Source: Nageia nagi (lineage: Eukaryota > Pinophyta). From it: a stretch of DNA of 64,000 nt. Position numbers and translations under genes: made by a program. The stretch's first letter is position 1. Every line of letters starts with the position of its first letter. A model generated the notes under the pieces. That model searched no databases. It had not been told where the DNA came from and was given only the letters and a program-made list of their open reading frames with translations. The stretch covers positions 160,394,001-160,458,000 of the forward strand of contig JBITNC010000001.1 in assembly GCA_050084985.1 (NCBI GenBank). Reading direction: 5' to 3'. Shown piece by piece: positions 46,035 to 57,666 of the stretch.

Positions 46035-49000
46035 ATGGATAAGTTCATAGCCACTCAAAGTACTATAAATGATAGGAATGAAAATTTTTTTGACACAAAA
46101 CTATTTAATAATCATGTGGATTTAAAAACCAAACCCTAAGAAGTCAATAATACCAAAGAAAGTCAATTATGAGATTTAATTTACAATAAAAAGTTTATCC
46201 TATCATTATGGTATGAAATATGTCATCCCTTTCTTGAACTTGTAGAAGCACTAGCCAAGAAAATATTTCATAGTCCAAAACTATACAAAATAGTTCAAGA
46301 AATGTTATTCTCAATTTGAGTCAATTTTCCATGTATAAAGCCTATCATTAGCCAAATGATTCATTAGATTGGACCAATGTAAAGGTAATTGCCAAAGATA
46401 CAAAGAGATATCCATTAGATTGACTCAGTTCTTATTGAACCCCATCAAAAAAGAGAAGAGTATATATGGAATTTTAGGGTTTAAACCTAATTTGGCCCAT
46501 TTTCTTATCCTCATCATGCTACTTTATGGGGAGAAAGACATTCAAATTGTACAACTAGAGCATGTCATAATGGCATACTGGATGATAAAGAACTACTATA
46601 AATATCATCAAGACTAGTTCAAAATAATAGATGATAGATTGGCTATTTAGTTAGCCAACAAGGACATGTTAAATCAATTTTAATACTCCTCTCTACTATG
46701 TTGGCTCTTACTACATCAAAATCTTGAAGCCTTTCTAGATTTGCAACTCATTCAGGTATATGAAGATGGTACCCCAAGAAGAGTTGATCAATGGACCTAG
46801 GTGTTATGCATCAATGGATCCTACTATTATTTTTAAGATATTTCCTATTTTTAGCCTTAAACTTAATTTTTGGCACAACATTACCTAGGTAGTCTAAGTC
46901 AACTCAATAAAATTTGAAAATGGGTTAGATCAAGAAGGATGATTATTATTTCACTGATAATTATACAATAATTTTGCTGATTGGTTTCTATGATAAGGAT
47001 ATGAAGTTGACTTTTTATGTTTCAAATTTGCTATTTGCCATGGAGGTAACTATATAAGAGGATTATGTAGAAATAATGCAAGGAGTCTCTAAGGGGAAGA
47101 AAAGCTTATATACATACCCTCTTGGCTTTGATTCTATTCAAGACCATCACACTAATTATTGGGGTTATTTAAATTCAAAAATGCAAAGATTACAATTATC
47201 TCATATTGCCATTCCCTGACCATATGAACTACTAGGAGTATTAATTGCACATCTCAAATATATAAACTCAAAAGGTTTAGATTTTGTTAGAGTGTCTATG
47301 GATAAGTTTAGAATCATGAGAAAAATCCTAGGACAAGACCCATTTTGCTAGACTCTTTGTTGGAGACATCATGCATGGTATTATGAAGGAAAATAATATA
47401 TCATCAGAATTGATTTTATGATTGCTACTAATAAGGAGAAGAGTTTGCCAAAATATTTATAAAAGAGCATAGACAATTTTGATTTCTAAGAACATAAAAA
47501 GAAATGCTTCATACAATTCATGATTGAAAGTAACTATAAGTCTTTTCCATGGATGTGTGACTAAGATAAATCTTTCTTTGAAGCCTATGATAAGAAATAT
47601 GTATCCAAGAAGAAAATGATCCATAAAATAAAAGTTTTATAATTGTGGTAAAGTTTTGATAAGCTAAAAAAGGAAAAAAGTAATTAACTTTAGAGGAAGA
47701 GACATTATTGAAAAAATAATAGAAGCATGGAGGATGATCCAAATTAATTGAATCTTCCATGAAATATTGGATTGAGGAGAGGACTATGTTCAATAAGGAC
47801 ATTAAATATATGAAATAAATGTATAGGAAGTTGGAAAAATAAGAAGAAAAACAAAGGAAAAAATAAGATAAGAAAGATTTTGAACTAGCAAAATAGCTAG
47901 AAAAAGAAGAGGCTCCTAGAAAGAATATTATAAGGAAAAGGAAAGGTAATGACCCTAAAAGAACATATGAGAGAATGAAAAAGGATAAAAATAATGATAC
48001 CAAAAGCTATGAAGATGATCCTTTAAGGATCTACTACAAAGAGTGATTAGCCTTATTCTACACAAACAAAAAGATGTATCAATTGAAGTAGAAGATCCAA
48101 AAGCTAGTGGAGGTAAGGAGTGATGACTTTGACTCTATCAAGCCTTTCATTATAAAGTAGAGAAGAAGGATCCATAAGAAATAATATTCCCATAAATATG
48201 GATAAAAAGAGGAAAGGCCTAAAGAAAAGAAAAGGAAGACTTCTTTGGTAGTCTAAGAACAGGAAAAAACTTCAAAACAAATTCAAGATGTCCCATATTA
48301 GAGTGATAGAGTTTTGAGAAATTCTCAAGAAAATGAGGTGAGTACTAAATCTAATTATGATAATGATGTTGTAATAACTATTACTCCTATTTTGGTACAA
48401 AGGTTAAACACTTCTCAACAAATCATAAATCTTAATGAAATTGATAAATCTAATTAAGAATGATTTGAGAAGATGAAAAAGAAAGAACATAATATCTTTG
48501 GAAAAATCCAGCTCGATATAGCTATAGACATTTGAAAGCAAGTCCTTAAAATTTTAGCAAAATAAATTGATCAATCTTTAGGACAAACTTTTGATATCTA
48601 AGGAATTTCCCTACAAATTTGATCAAATAAAATTAGTTGAATGGATAAGAGGAAAATTATGACAACCAACATGATCCTTATGGATGCAGATGTGGTCCTC
48701 TTAGAGAGATAAGTAGATAAGCTATAGAAACAATAGGCTATGGAAGATGAGAAAGAAAATTTCCACTTAACATATATTAACTTGTTAAATAAGTAGATTC
48801 AAGACTTACAAGATGTTGTTGATTATTCAACATTGATAAAACTTGTAAAGAACAAGAGGAAGAGCTTCAAGAAAAAGGAATTGAGATTAATATGAAAAAT
48901 GATAGGATAGAGGCCTTAGAGCTAGAAATTGATTCATTGAAAGGTTCTTTGAATAATAACGAGGAAGAATGTAAAATACTAGAATATGAGAAGAAAAAAC

Positions 49001-49850
49001 TTCAAGAGGCTTTTAAGGTTTTGTAGGACTTTTATGCCAAGAAAGATATAGACTCAAAGATTGCAACAAAGAACATTATAAAGGCAAAATTAGAGTTTCA
49101 AGAAAAATTAAAGACTTAAATATAGACTCTAGCCTAATAGACATAGGCACTACTGACATGATTATCAATTGAATCTTTGAAGAGCATTAAGTTGAGTTAT
49201 TAGGTTAAAGTAGTTTCTATTTCTGATTTGTACATTCTATTAGAGAGTACGTATTATATTTTGATAATTAGTTAGATTAATATAAAGTTATTTTTGATAA
49301 GAAGGGTAGAGTTTTCAAGATGAATAGTGAAAATTAGGAGATCATCAAGGTAATAAATCAAAAAGAGACCACATATACAAGTAATAATGATTCTCATGAT
49401 CAAATTTTGGCCATAACATAAAAGGCAAATCACTTGTATGAGTTAATATTATGCATTATTGTCATTAATACCAAAAATCAATAAATTAAATAATGCTTTG
49501 AAAGTTTTTGATAGAAATTATATGCCTTCCCTTTATAAAGAAGATAAGAGCGTTTATACACTTGATGAGATGAAGGCATATAGTGACCAGACACAAAAGG
49601 AAGATACCAATTTTTTATAATGGATGGAGGATAAGTTTGAAGATAAGTTCAAATTTATATAAGAAATGACTAAGATAGAAAAATAGGCCATAGAGCTATC
49701 TAGAATGAAATCAAGTATTAGTTTAAAAGTAATCAATTAGTTTATTTCATTAACTCATCTTTTTTAGGATATGGAACCTCCAATGTATGTAGAGTGGTCA
49801 AAGGCTCTTTCAATTTTGCTTAAGGATGGAGTAGTTTGAGGTATATTTTT
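46035..49850 (+). pseudogene. Long extra ORF region after integrase in element D
   Basis: An ATG at 46,035 opens MDKFIATQSTINDRNENFFD and can be followed with few stops for about 100 codons. Coding-like sequence continues in shifting frames: DFVRVSMDKFRIMRKILGQD near 47,280, a very lysine-rich part at 47,700-48,250, and heptad-like, lysine/glutamate-rich sequence suggesting coiled coil at 48,700-49,100. The total is about 3.8 kb, potentially more than 1,000 residues before decay. I recognise no family. The position matches that of envelope-like ORFs in some plant gypsy elements, but I see no convincing membrane segment or signal peptide. A structural or regulatory accessory protein is as likely. 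Confidence 0.5.
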
Positions 49851-49928
49851 TGTATAGGTTGATAGAATTTTGTAATTTTTTCCAAGTTTGAGAATTGGCA
49901 ACACAAATCCACTAGCCAGTCACTAGAA

Positions 49929-51329
49929 TGTATAGTCATATATATTTCTGGAGATATAAGAAGAATTTTGTATGGGTATGATATATTTTTATCCTTTACT
50001 ATTTCATAGAATGTTTATACATAGTCAATTTTAGATATTTCCTATAGTTTCTAATTTTGTCAAAGATTCAATAGTATTGGAGTCCACAAAGTTTTCCTGA
50101 ATAGCAACAAAATAGGATAGTATTGGTACTTACTCATTTTTGAGCATTTATCATAATGTTTAATTTTGGTGGAGATCCAATAGTATTTAGATGGATAAGT
50201 TAGTTGAAATGGTGAAAAAATAAAAATAATGTTATACCTACCCATTTTTTAATATTTTGTAGAGCATTTGACTTTGGCAAAGATCTGACAGAGCAAAGTA
50301 GACCAAATTCCTTTGGAATAGCAAAAAAATTAAACAACTCATTTTCTTTAGTTATATCCCCATTAGAGGTGGTTTAATCACATGTCATGGAGAATCATTA
50401 TCAGATCAATCACTTGAAGTGTTCCAATTTCGAGATTCAAGTTTTAGCCATTCAGATCAAAGCATATCTAGAACATTTTACCATAATAATGTATTCTATT
50501 TTCATATCTAAATTTGATGGGTCCATATGAAATCGAATACCTATATATATTGCTAGAATCCTAGTAAAACATGTTTTTATTCCAAGAAGATGATTTTAGC
50601 TCCTAGATTCAAGTTATCAAGCTTTGAACAAGCTAAAGGATGTTAACAAATATGGAAGAGTGATCTAGATCTTTATATATTTGAATTCGATTTGTAAATA
50701 TTATCAAAGAATCAAATCTAGTACTTTGTAAATATATAGATAGTTAGTTATAGATATTATTATCTATCAAGGTTTTATAAGAATTAGTTAGAAGATATTT
50801 TATAGAGAAAAACTATAAGTATTATTTTTGTTGAAGAACAAGGGGTTGGATATAGTATGTATTGCCTCTATTTTGTACTATTGCCAATGATAATGAAATG
50901 CAATTTTCTTCTTGATCTCTTAACTAAGATTTATTTATCATTACTCTTAAATGGTTGTGTGCTATGTTTATTTGTACTTCATGGACTATAAGAGATAATT
51001 AGTAGTTAATCTATATTTGTAAAGTGCTTGTAGAGTATTATTACTTGGAATATCATATTTTATTTGGTGGCTATAAAATGAAACTATCTAAGTAGCTTAG
51101 ATTCTGCTATAGTATATATCTATACTGGTCCAAATATTTATTTTTTCTTATTTGCATTCACTAAGCTAGCATTTTAAATTTGCTTTAGTCTTGCAAGTTT
51201 GTTTTCTACACCTTTACTTTTGTAAATCCCATTCCAATCCCAATAGGAACCAACATTCTTTGGAGATAGATTTATAATCTTAGAAATCATTTATTAGAAT
51301 TCTAGTTGTGACTTTGATATGTGGGTGCA
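49929..51329 (+). repeat. 3' LTR of element D
   Basis: This is the partner of 34,619-36,011, starting TGTATAGTCATAT and ending TATGTGGGTGCA. By eye the two copies differ at more than one base in ten, so insertion is old. No clean polypurine tract precedes it. Confidence 0.9.
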
Positions 51330-51339
51330 TTCTAGAAAT

Positions 51340-51780
51340 GATAAATTCAATAACAAATTCAACAATCTTACCTCCTTTTTTGACTTCATGGGGATAGCCT
51401 ACACCCATTTTGTGAAGTATTCTATAGTTGTAATGATAAACTTATGGCCATCTCTTCAAGAATGGTTATTTTTACTAATAAAATCAAGTGCCCAAATAGA
51501 AAAAGATCAAGAAGAAAAATAGAGTACAATCCACAAGAAGTAGATGGTTGAAGCTTAGAATACTTTTGAAATTATTCACATTTTTTAACATGCAATTCAT
51601 AATCTTCAAGTATAGTAGGCTAATAATAACCAAGTCTAAGAAATATTTGATGAATAAATTTACCATTAAAGTTTCCACCATATTAACCATCATGAGCTTG
51701 ATAAAGGGCCATTTATACTTCATACTACATTAAGAATCTAAGAAGAGCACTACCAAAATACCTTATATATAAAAAATAAC
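51340..51780 (-). pseudogene. Integrase of element C, N-terminal part
   Basis: On the minus strand, from about 51,760, the zinc-binding region reads YGGNFNGKFI, LRLGYY, stop, PTILEDYELHVKKCE and FQKYSKLQPSTSC. The HHCC zinc ligands are only partly kept. Near 51,410 the core starts with YRILHKMGVG-like sequence, corresponding to TDYFTKWV. The domain stops at the right border of element D and resumes at 34,605 on its left side. Joining the two halves restores domain order but no open frame. Confidence 0.88.
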
Positions 51781-51989
51781 TAATGATGATATATTTTGTA
51801 GCTATATATTTAAGTTTAAATCTATCATGATGATCAAAGGCAACAGGAATTACTCTATTTTTAAGATAATAAAAACCATCATGGTACCATTCATACACAT
51901 TAATACAATTAGAAGAAAAACATTAATCTTTAACAAAATCTTCAATAACATGCTCATGAGATGGCTTAACTATCTTTTCTATTGTAAAA
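51781..51989 (-). other. Tether between RNase H and integrase of element C
   Basis: Decayed coding sequence of element C. A plus-strand open frame of 102 codons overlaps it (51,827-52,135) and is an antisense artefact. Confidence 0.4.
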
Positions 51990-52400
51990 ATAGTTTTCTC
52001 ATATTCTATATTAATAGGAGAAAGGGAAGCAGTACTAGCCATAACATCAACATAGTTGTTGCTATCTCTTGGAATACTATCAGTTTCATATTGGTAAAAT
52101 TATATCAAGAAACTTGTTACCAAGTCTTTGTATAGTTGTAACTTAACATCATTTGTATTGTATATATTGGAAACTTGTTTCATGATTAGTTGAGAATCAT
52201 TAAATATTTTTATCCTTTTTACCATTAGGAGTATTATAGCCTTCATACCTAAGACAAGAGCTTCATATTCTACCATGTTGTTAGTACAATCAAAACTTAA
52301 AAAATAAGAAACAGGGATATCATCACCATGAGGATTGATTAATATAATTCATACCCCTAATTTGTGAATGCACTTAAAACCATCAATGAAAATTGTCCAT
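51990..52400 (-). pseudogene. Second RNase H of element C
   Basis: From about 52,399 the minus strand reads WTIFIDGFKCIHKLGV, a stop, IILINPHGDDIPVSYFLSF and DCTNNMVEYEALVLGMKAI. It goes on with IKIFNDSQLIMKQVSN and, after frame damage, a VDVMA block. Acidic positions FIDG, VEYE and NDSQ are kept, and a single stop interrupts more than 90 codons. This is the extra RNase H of Tat-type plant gypsy elements in its usual place between the first RNase H and integrase. Confidence 0.85.
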
Positions 52401-52559
52401 TCATCATGTTCCATAAAATCAATACAAAAAGGAATATACTTAAGCTCTATAATGGGATGACAATGCTGAAGTTGGGCGGCAATGCTAGGATCATGAGTTG
52501 TTTGGCCTTCCACTTTATGTGGGAATTCCTATAGAGTCTTTGATACTTTATTTATTGGG

Positions 52560-53960
52560 TAATTTGTAATGAAATATGTTATATCATGTCCCTTAATTAA
52601 TTTTTGGGTGATAAAAATCAAATAGAACTCTTAAAGGAATATTACCCATTTTGTAGTTCTTCCAGACATGTAGGATTTGGACAAGAGATATCTGAGAGAA
52701 TTATCCTAAGCTATGACATACGTTGTATTTCCAAGTATGTACTATCATAAATTTTTGATTGATAATATGATTACAAAATACATTTTTTCTATTGGAGTGT
52801 ACCTTATCTCATAATCAAGTAATGTTTTGTTGATATAATAAATTTTTATTTCTTTATTGTTATCATTTTTATGAGCTAGCATTTCCCCTAGTGCATTTAA
52901 TGTTGCTAAAACATAAAATAAAAAACTCTTATCTAAATCGTAAGGGGTTAAAAATAGAGAATTAGTAAGGCACATTTTTATGTTATCCAAAACCTTTTGA
53001 AACTTATCATCCCAAATGAATTTATCACCTTTATTTATAAAATGAGAAAATGGAGAAGTCATATCTACTAGTTTAGCAATGAACCTTCCTCTAGCTTGAA
53101 CCTTACCTTTAAGGGTCCTCAAATCCTTCAAATTATTAGTAGGTGGTAAGTAAATAATGGATGAAACTTTCTTAAGATCCACCTTAATACCTCTTCTTTC
53201 AAAATAATGAAACCAAGTAATTTACCTAATGAATCTACAAATGCATACTTTTGAGGCTTCAATTTTAATTTGTACTCTCTCATTATTTTAAATATATTTA
53301 TCAAATCTAAAATGTAATCATAATGGTTATGGAATTAACTAAGATATCATCAACATACACCTCAACATTGTCATAGATCATATCTTGGAACATGCTTACC
53401 ATTGTTCTTTGATAAGTTGGACCTACATTCTTTAGAGAAAAAGGCATGACCACCCAATAAAATATGCACCAAGGAGTACAAAAAATGTTGTCTTAAGTTG
53501 ATCCTCCTTATTGATCCTTTTTTGATTGTATCTAGAAAAACCATACATGAAAGATGAAATTTTATGGCCTATTGTTGGATCAACAATCATATCAATGTTA
53601 GGAAAAGGAAAGGTATCTTTAGGATATGCTTTATTGATATCCCTGAAATCTATAAAACATATTATCTAACAATTACACTTAGTTATAGGAAACATGTAAG
53701 AAATCCATAGATAATAATAAATAGGAATAATAAAACCATTACCCAAGTACTTTTTGATTTTCTTTATAATCATAAGGGCTACCATAGGATGTATTTTTCT
53801 AGGTTTTTATTAAATGGGTTTAACATTGTTATTAACAACTAGACTATGAGTAATAAAATCAAGATCAAGATAAGGATTATTGGAATAAGACCAAGAAAAT
53901 ACATCAAAAAAATCTTTTAATAGTAGTCTTTCTTCCAAGGTTAACTAAGATCTTATTTTG
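52560..53960 (-). pseudogene. Reverse transcriptase and first RNase H of element C
   Basis: The minus strand starts near 53,900. The fingers are weak: FPFPNIDMIVDPTIG-like sequence near 53,590. The palm then reads VVMPFSLKNVGPTYQRTMVS and MFQDMIYDNVEVYVDDILV, with the YVDD catalytic motif intact near 53,350. An open stretch of 145 codons (53,182-52,745) covers thumb, connection and the start of RNase H: NNLKDLRTLKGKVQARGRFI, FQKVLDNIKMCLTN, IKIYYINKTLLDYEIRYTPI and EKMYFVI. It continues with LRYLLSKSYMSGRTTKWVIF. This open stretch is the least damaged coding piece of the window. Confidence 0.9.
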
Positions 53961-55100
53961 ATCAACTTTGGATCCTCTTTATTGATGTTTACTTCTATTA
54001 TTTATTTACTAACACATGAAATGTTTTCATTGAAATTGAGATGGGGAGGCATAGGAAATATCCACATTAATGCATCTAAACTCATTTGTATGATACATGG
54101 AAAATGGAGTGGCAACAATGGGATCCTAGTGGCATCGCTCTATTAAATAAGGGGAAGATTGGCCTTTTAAACACTAACTACCTAGACCTAGGACTAACTT
54201 GATAAAAAATTAACGAAAGAAAGGAAAAAGAGAAAGAAACTAAACTATAATATTTGCATCATATGTACAACCCTCATCACAAAAATAAGCCTGATATTTT
54301 ATGAACCATGCTGCGAGCCTCTTTTCATTAGATTTGGGAAACTCATTTCTTGTCACTAGCTTCTCAAGAATAACATCATCATTCTAGAAGATGTCCACTC
54401 AAACTAGAGCATTATGTAGTAAGAATGGATCTAGATAGTAAGCTTACAATTCTTCCATGGGATGATATATCATACCATAATGTAGTCACTCATAGAATAT
54501 ATCTCTAGTACTATTCTAATCCCTGCTATCAATATGCTAGATAGTTGGAGTTGATGAGGGTGTGCTAAGTGTGGACTCATAAAATATAATGCCATTTTTC
54601 CTATTATTTTGACTCACATTAGGAAAAGGCTCTATGATACCCTTCTCATTCTTACCTAGTCCTTTTCCACCATATTAATATTTATGCATATATTATTTTA
54701 TGAAAGCAGAATCAATACTATTGAAATACATGCTTACTTGACCTGATGATATTTGTGAGACAAAAGTAATATATTTATTTTATGATGCACTTTTTTAATC
54801 TTGTTCCTAATATAGCACACTCATTCTACAATAGGATCTTCATCCTTCCCAAGAAGGAAGCGATGATGCTTAGTTTCATCCTCATCCAGGTGGTAGCATT
54901 GGGTTCCAAGAATAGATAGGGATTGTCTAAGTTCTTTAAAGGTCTAATAGATGTCAATTTCTAGGATTTTGTATGTACCTAGACTTAACTCTTATAGGAA
55001 GATGTTGTTGATAGGAATTAGTGTGTATTCCTGACTTTCAATCAAATTTTGAGGGATCCAAAACCTCTCAACTGCTTGACATACATATGTAGGGTTGTAT
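53961..55100 (-). other. Decayed pol/gag interior of element C
   Basis: This lies between protease and the reverse transcriptase fingers. It is expected to hold the RT lead-in, but decay is heavy and I cannot mark domain borders. Confidence 0.4.
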
Positions 55101-55480
55101 TATACATGAATAGTAAATTATTTTTCTTTATGTACAAATTTAATTAATTGATGTAATGTGGAAGTAACAAACCTAAGCTTATGGATCCATGGTCTAACAA
55201 GCAACAAGTTATATATCAATTTCACTTGAAAAATATAGACCTTTTGATGAATAATTTTACCTCCCACTTCAATAGGTATAGTGATATAACCAATGGATTC
55301 TTTTTTAGTATTATTAAATGCTTTTATGCTAATTGTAGTTCTCTTCATTTTTGCATAAGTCAAAGAAAAATACTTTTACAATAATTCAAATGAATAATCA
55401 TTTACATTGGAACCAATATAAATTAATGCTTTTCTTAAGAAGAACTCCATCAATATTAACATGAATATACAATACTAGAT
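55100..55480 (-). pseudogene. Aspartic protease region of element C
   Basis: An open 81-codon minus-strand stretch (55,363-55,118) reads ISIKAFNNTKKESIGYITIP, IEVGGKIIHQKVYIFQVKLI, then YNLLLVRPWIHKLRF. This matches the C-terminal half of plant gypsy proteases (family: NLLLGRPWIHxxxAVPSTLHQ). The catalytic DSG triad would lie upstream near 55,450 and is not readable. It follows gag and precedes reverse transcriptase in the usual order. Confidence 0.8.
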
Positions 55481-55839
55481 TCATTTCTAGAATATCTTCA
55501 CTAGAAAATTTATTATCTTAAAAGCAAAGCATATTACAAACTAGATATGTATAAGAATTAGTTATTAATTCTGCAAATTTAGTAACATGAATATCTACAT
55601 CAACTTTAATATTTTTAAGTGCATTAAATGAAGATATTTATAATCAACTAAAAATTGTAAAAGTTTTAAAATTGCTAAAGGAATTATTACATATCATAAT
55701 TGGGGATGATCTTCATTCTTTTTGTAGTAGCTAGATTAACATTCCCTCTAGGCCTTCCTCTCCTAGTGGTGTCACATAGTTCCTAGTTGAGTATGACATT
55801 TATCATAAGTGGTGTCACATAGTTCCTAATTGAATATGA

Positions 55840-56700
55840 TAATTTTTACAACTATTTCCTTAAGATCATATAAGCATTCATTTTGTGACCTTTAACCTTG
55901 TGATATTCACAAAAGTTTGCCTCATTGTACCAACTATGTTTATCATCATGGAGATGTAGTTCTTATTTTGGATCAGGTTTGTGTATCCCCTTTTGTATGA
56001 AATCCTTGAGCATAATAGTGGGAGCTAAAGGTAAGCTTGTGTTATTCCAAAAATTTGTTTTTTCTAAACGATTTTCTTGGTATTTGGATTGGGGTTCTTT
56101 TATATTATGAACCTCTTTATCTTCCTTTTTATGATACATTCCTCCCTTTGTCTCCTTAGGAGGATTTACATACTTCAAATTACCTATATCAACTAAGCAT
56201 GCCTCCTTTTGAGTAAGCTTATGCACAATTTATATATATCAAAGTGTCATGTAATTCACAACTATGAATTTTAATTTAGTATGGATGTTGTGAACATATA
56301 TAGATGTGCTATGAGACTTGGATAATGGTTCAAGACTCATACTCTATATATTTAGAAATATCTATGCAAACTAATCAAATTTTTCATTTGGTCCTTGGAT
56401 AGCACTAACTAAATATGAAATTGTCATTTGTATAGGATCATGATATTTGAAATGGATATAGAATTTTGAGATAATTTATGCATAGTAATTAATGAATTTA
56501 GTGGGTAAAGAGAAGTACCAATTGAGTGTATTACCTTTAAATGTGGTAGGAAAATACTTTTCTATAAAATTAACATTCATTTCAAACTTCATTTCAAAAT
56601 CCTTGATATGAGCCATAGGATCTCCCTCACCATGATATGAATCAAATATAGGCTTCACTTGTAGATCCAATGCCCTATTATTATGAATTTTATCTTATAA
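55840..56700 (-). pseudogene. gag of element C
   Basis: The minus strand has an open 64-codon stretch (56,670-56,476) reading FDSYHGEGDPMAHIKDFEMK, then FPTTFKGNTLNWYFSLPTKF. This is the retrotransposon gag core (family: FxGxxDPxxHLxxF...F...LxGxAxxWYxxLP). A second open stretch at 56,226-55,963 covers the linker, and a zinc-knuckle-like CEYHKVKGHKMNAYM follows near 55,910, its last cysteine replaced. It sits next to the 5' LTR, as expected. Confidence 0.88.
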
Positions 56701-56966
56701 CGTATTCACATCCCTAAAAGTAGGAGTAGCAACAATGGATTAATTGTTGCCCCAATATTGGAGCCTTCACATTTATCCTCATTTATATAATGCATATTTT
56801 TCAAATTAGCTTTGGTTTCCTCATCAAATCTATTTACCATGGCAAGAAACTTAATTGATTCTATTTCTAAAACACTTAAAATTTAGTCATATCTAAAAAG
56901 ACTAGTTTCTTTAGTGCCACTAGTGAAGGATAAAGAGATGTGTCGAAAAAAGTTAGGTTCACCATT

Positions 56967-57661
56967 TGTTATAATTAAAATAATAATAATTAAAGTTATT
57001 TACAACATATTCACTATAACCAATTACTTAAAAAATAATAATAAATAATGATATGAAAAATAATAATCACCTAATTAACCTTGACCTATCAAACTAAATT
57101 TACAAAAGATACAAATTTATACTTTACCTATCATGATGAATAACGATGATATTTGATCAAAATGAGATGAACAATTAGGTTTGATGAATTATAGGGCCAT
57201 AAATCCAATCTCAACCCAATACCAATGATAATATCCCAATAGTGCCACCCAAATTATCTCTCCCTTTCACTCTATATCACCATCAACCCTTCAAAGATTA
57301 GAATATCATGCAAAAATGGATGGAAAATATCATAGGAATGCATAGCTCATTGTATTAAAAAATATGATAGGTGATGGTAATAAATACTATTCAATAATGA
57401 TAAGAGCAATTTCCATATATCAAGGATTCATGATTATATCATAATTGCTTGTACAATCCCTCCATCTTTATAAAAAAGATGTCTAGTGCTAAGGCTCCTC
57501 CTTAGGCTTATTGTGATGCCAAGACAACCTATTATAGTAAAACATAAAGGTAGATAAGAGCGTATAATGATAAGAGCATTTAATTAATTAAATAAATAAA
57601 TTATTTTGAATCTTTAGAAGGGTATTTTAAATAAATTAAAATTCCTTTTTAGGTTTTAACA
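56967..57661 (-). repeat. 5' LTR of element C
   Basis: This is the partner of 32,735-33,447, starting TGTTATAA and ending TTTTAACA on the plus strand. Immediately inside it, the minus strand reads AATGGTGAACCTAAC, the place where a tRNA primer-binding site should lie. I could not assign the tRNA. Confidence 0.88.
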
Positions 57662-57666
57662 CTTTG
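57662..57666. repeat. Target-site duplication of element C, right copy (CTTTG)
   Basis: Exact copy of 32,730-32,734, directly after the AACA end of the 5' LTR. Confidence 0.85.

Larger units (their letters stand above)
34619..51329 (+). mobile_element. Large Ty3/gypsy LTR retrotransposon D (16.7 kb)
   Basis: Two LTRs of about 1.4 kb in direct orientation bound an interior of about 13.9 kb on the plus strand. The order is gag (36.2-37.5 kb), a 3.9-kb stretch with PPR-like repeats, protease, an RNase H of the second type, reverse transcriptase, the usual RNase H, integrase, then a long extra ORF. The element sits inside the integrase of element C, so it is the younger of the two. No matching 5-bp target duplication is visible: the left flank ends GGACAT and the right flank begins TTCTAG. 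Size and double RNase H recall the plant Tat/Ogre group. Catalytic residues are lost in several domains, so it is dead. Confidence 0.9.
32735..57661 (-). mobile_element. Ty3/gypsy LTR retrotransposon C, split by element D
   Basis: The element runs on the minus strand from its 5' LTR (56,967-57,661) to its 3' LTR (32,735-33,447). Between them, in order, are gag, protease, reverse transcriptase, RNase H, a second RNase H and integrase. Without element D (34,619-51,329) it is about 8.2 kb, a normal gypsy length. The LTR ends are TGTTA...TAACA at the right copy, and a perfect CTTTG target duplication flanks it. The second RNase H places it with the plant Tat-type branch rather than chromoviruses, and I saw no chromodomain. 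All ORFs are broken, though several domains stay open for 60-145 codons. I found no clear polypurine tract by the 3' LTR. Confidence 0.9.

Noticed and set aside
47518-48003. 161-codon minus-strand frame rich in F, S and L, the longest open frame in the window
   Set aside because: It is antisense to the lysine/glutamate-rich part of the extra ORF of element D. AAG/GAA-rich coding sequence reads as CTT/TTC-rich on the other strand, so the hydrophobic membrane-like look is an artefact.
54781-55100. An independent host gene inside element C
   Set aside because: Position between protease and RT, orientation and decay all fit element C's own pol lead-in.
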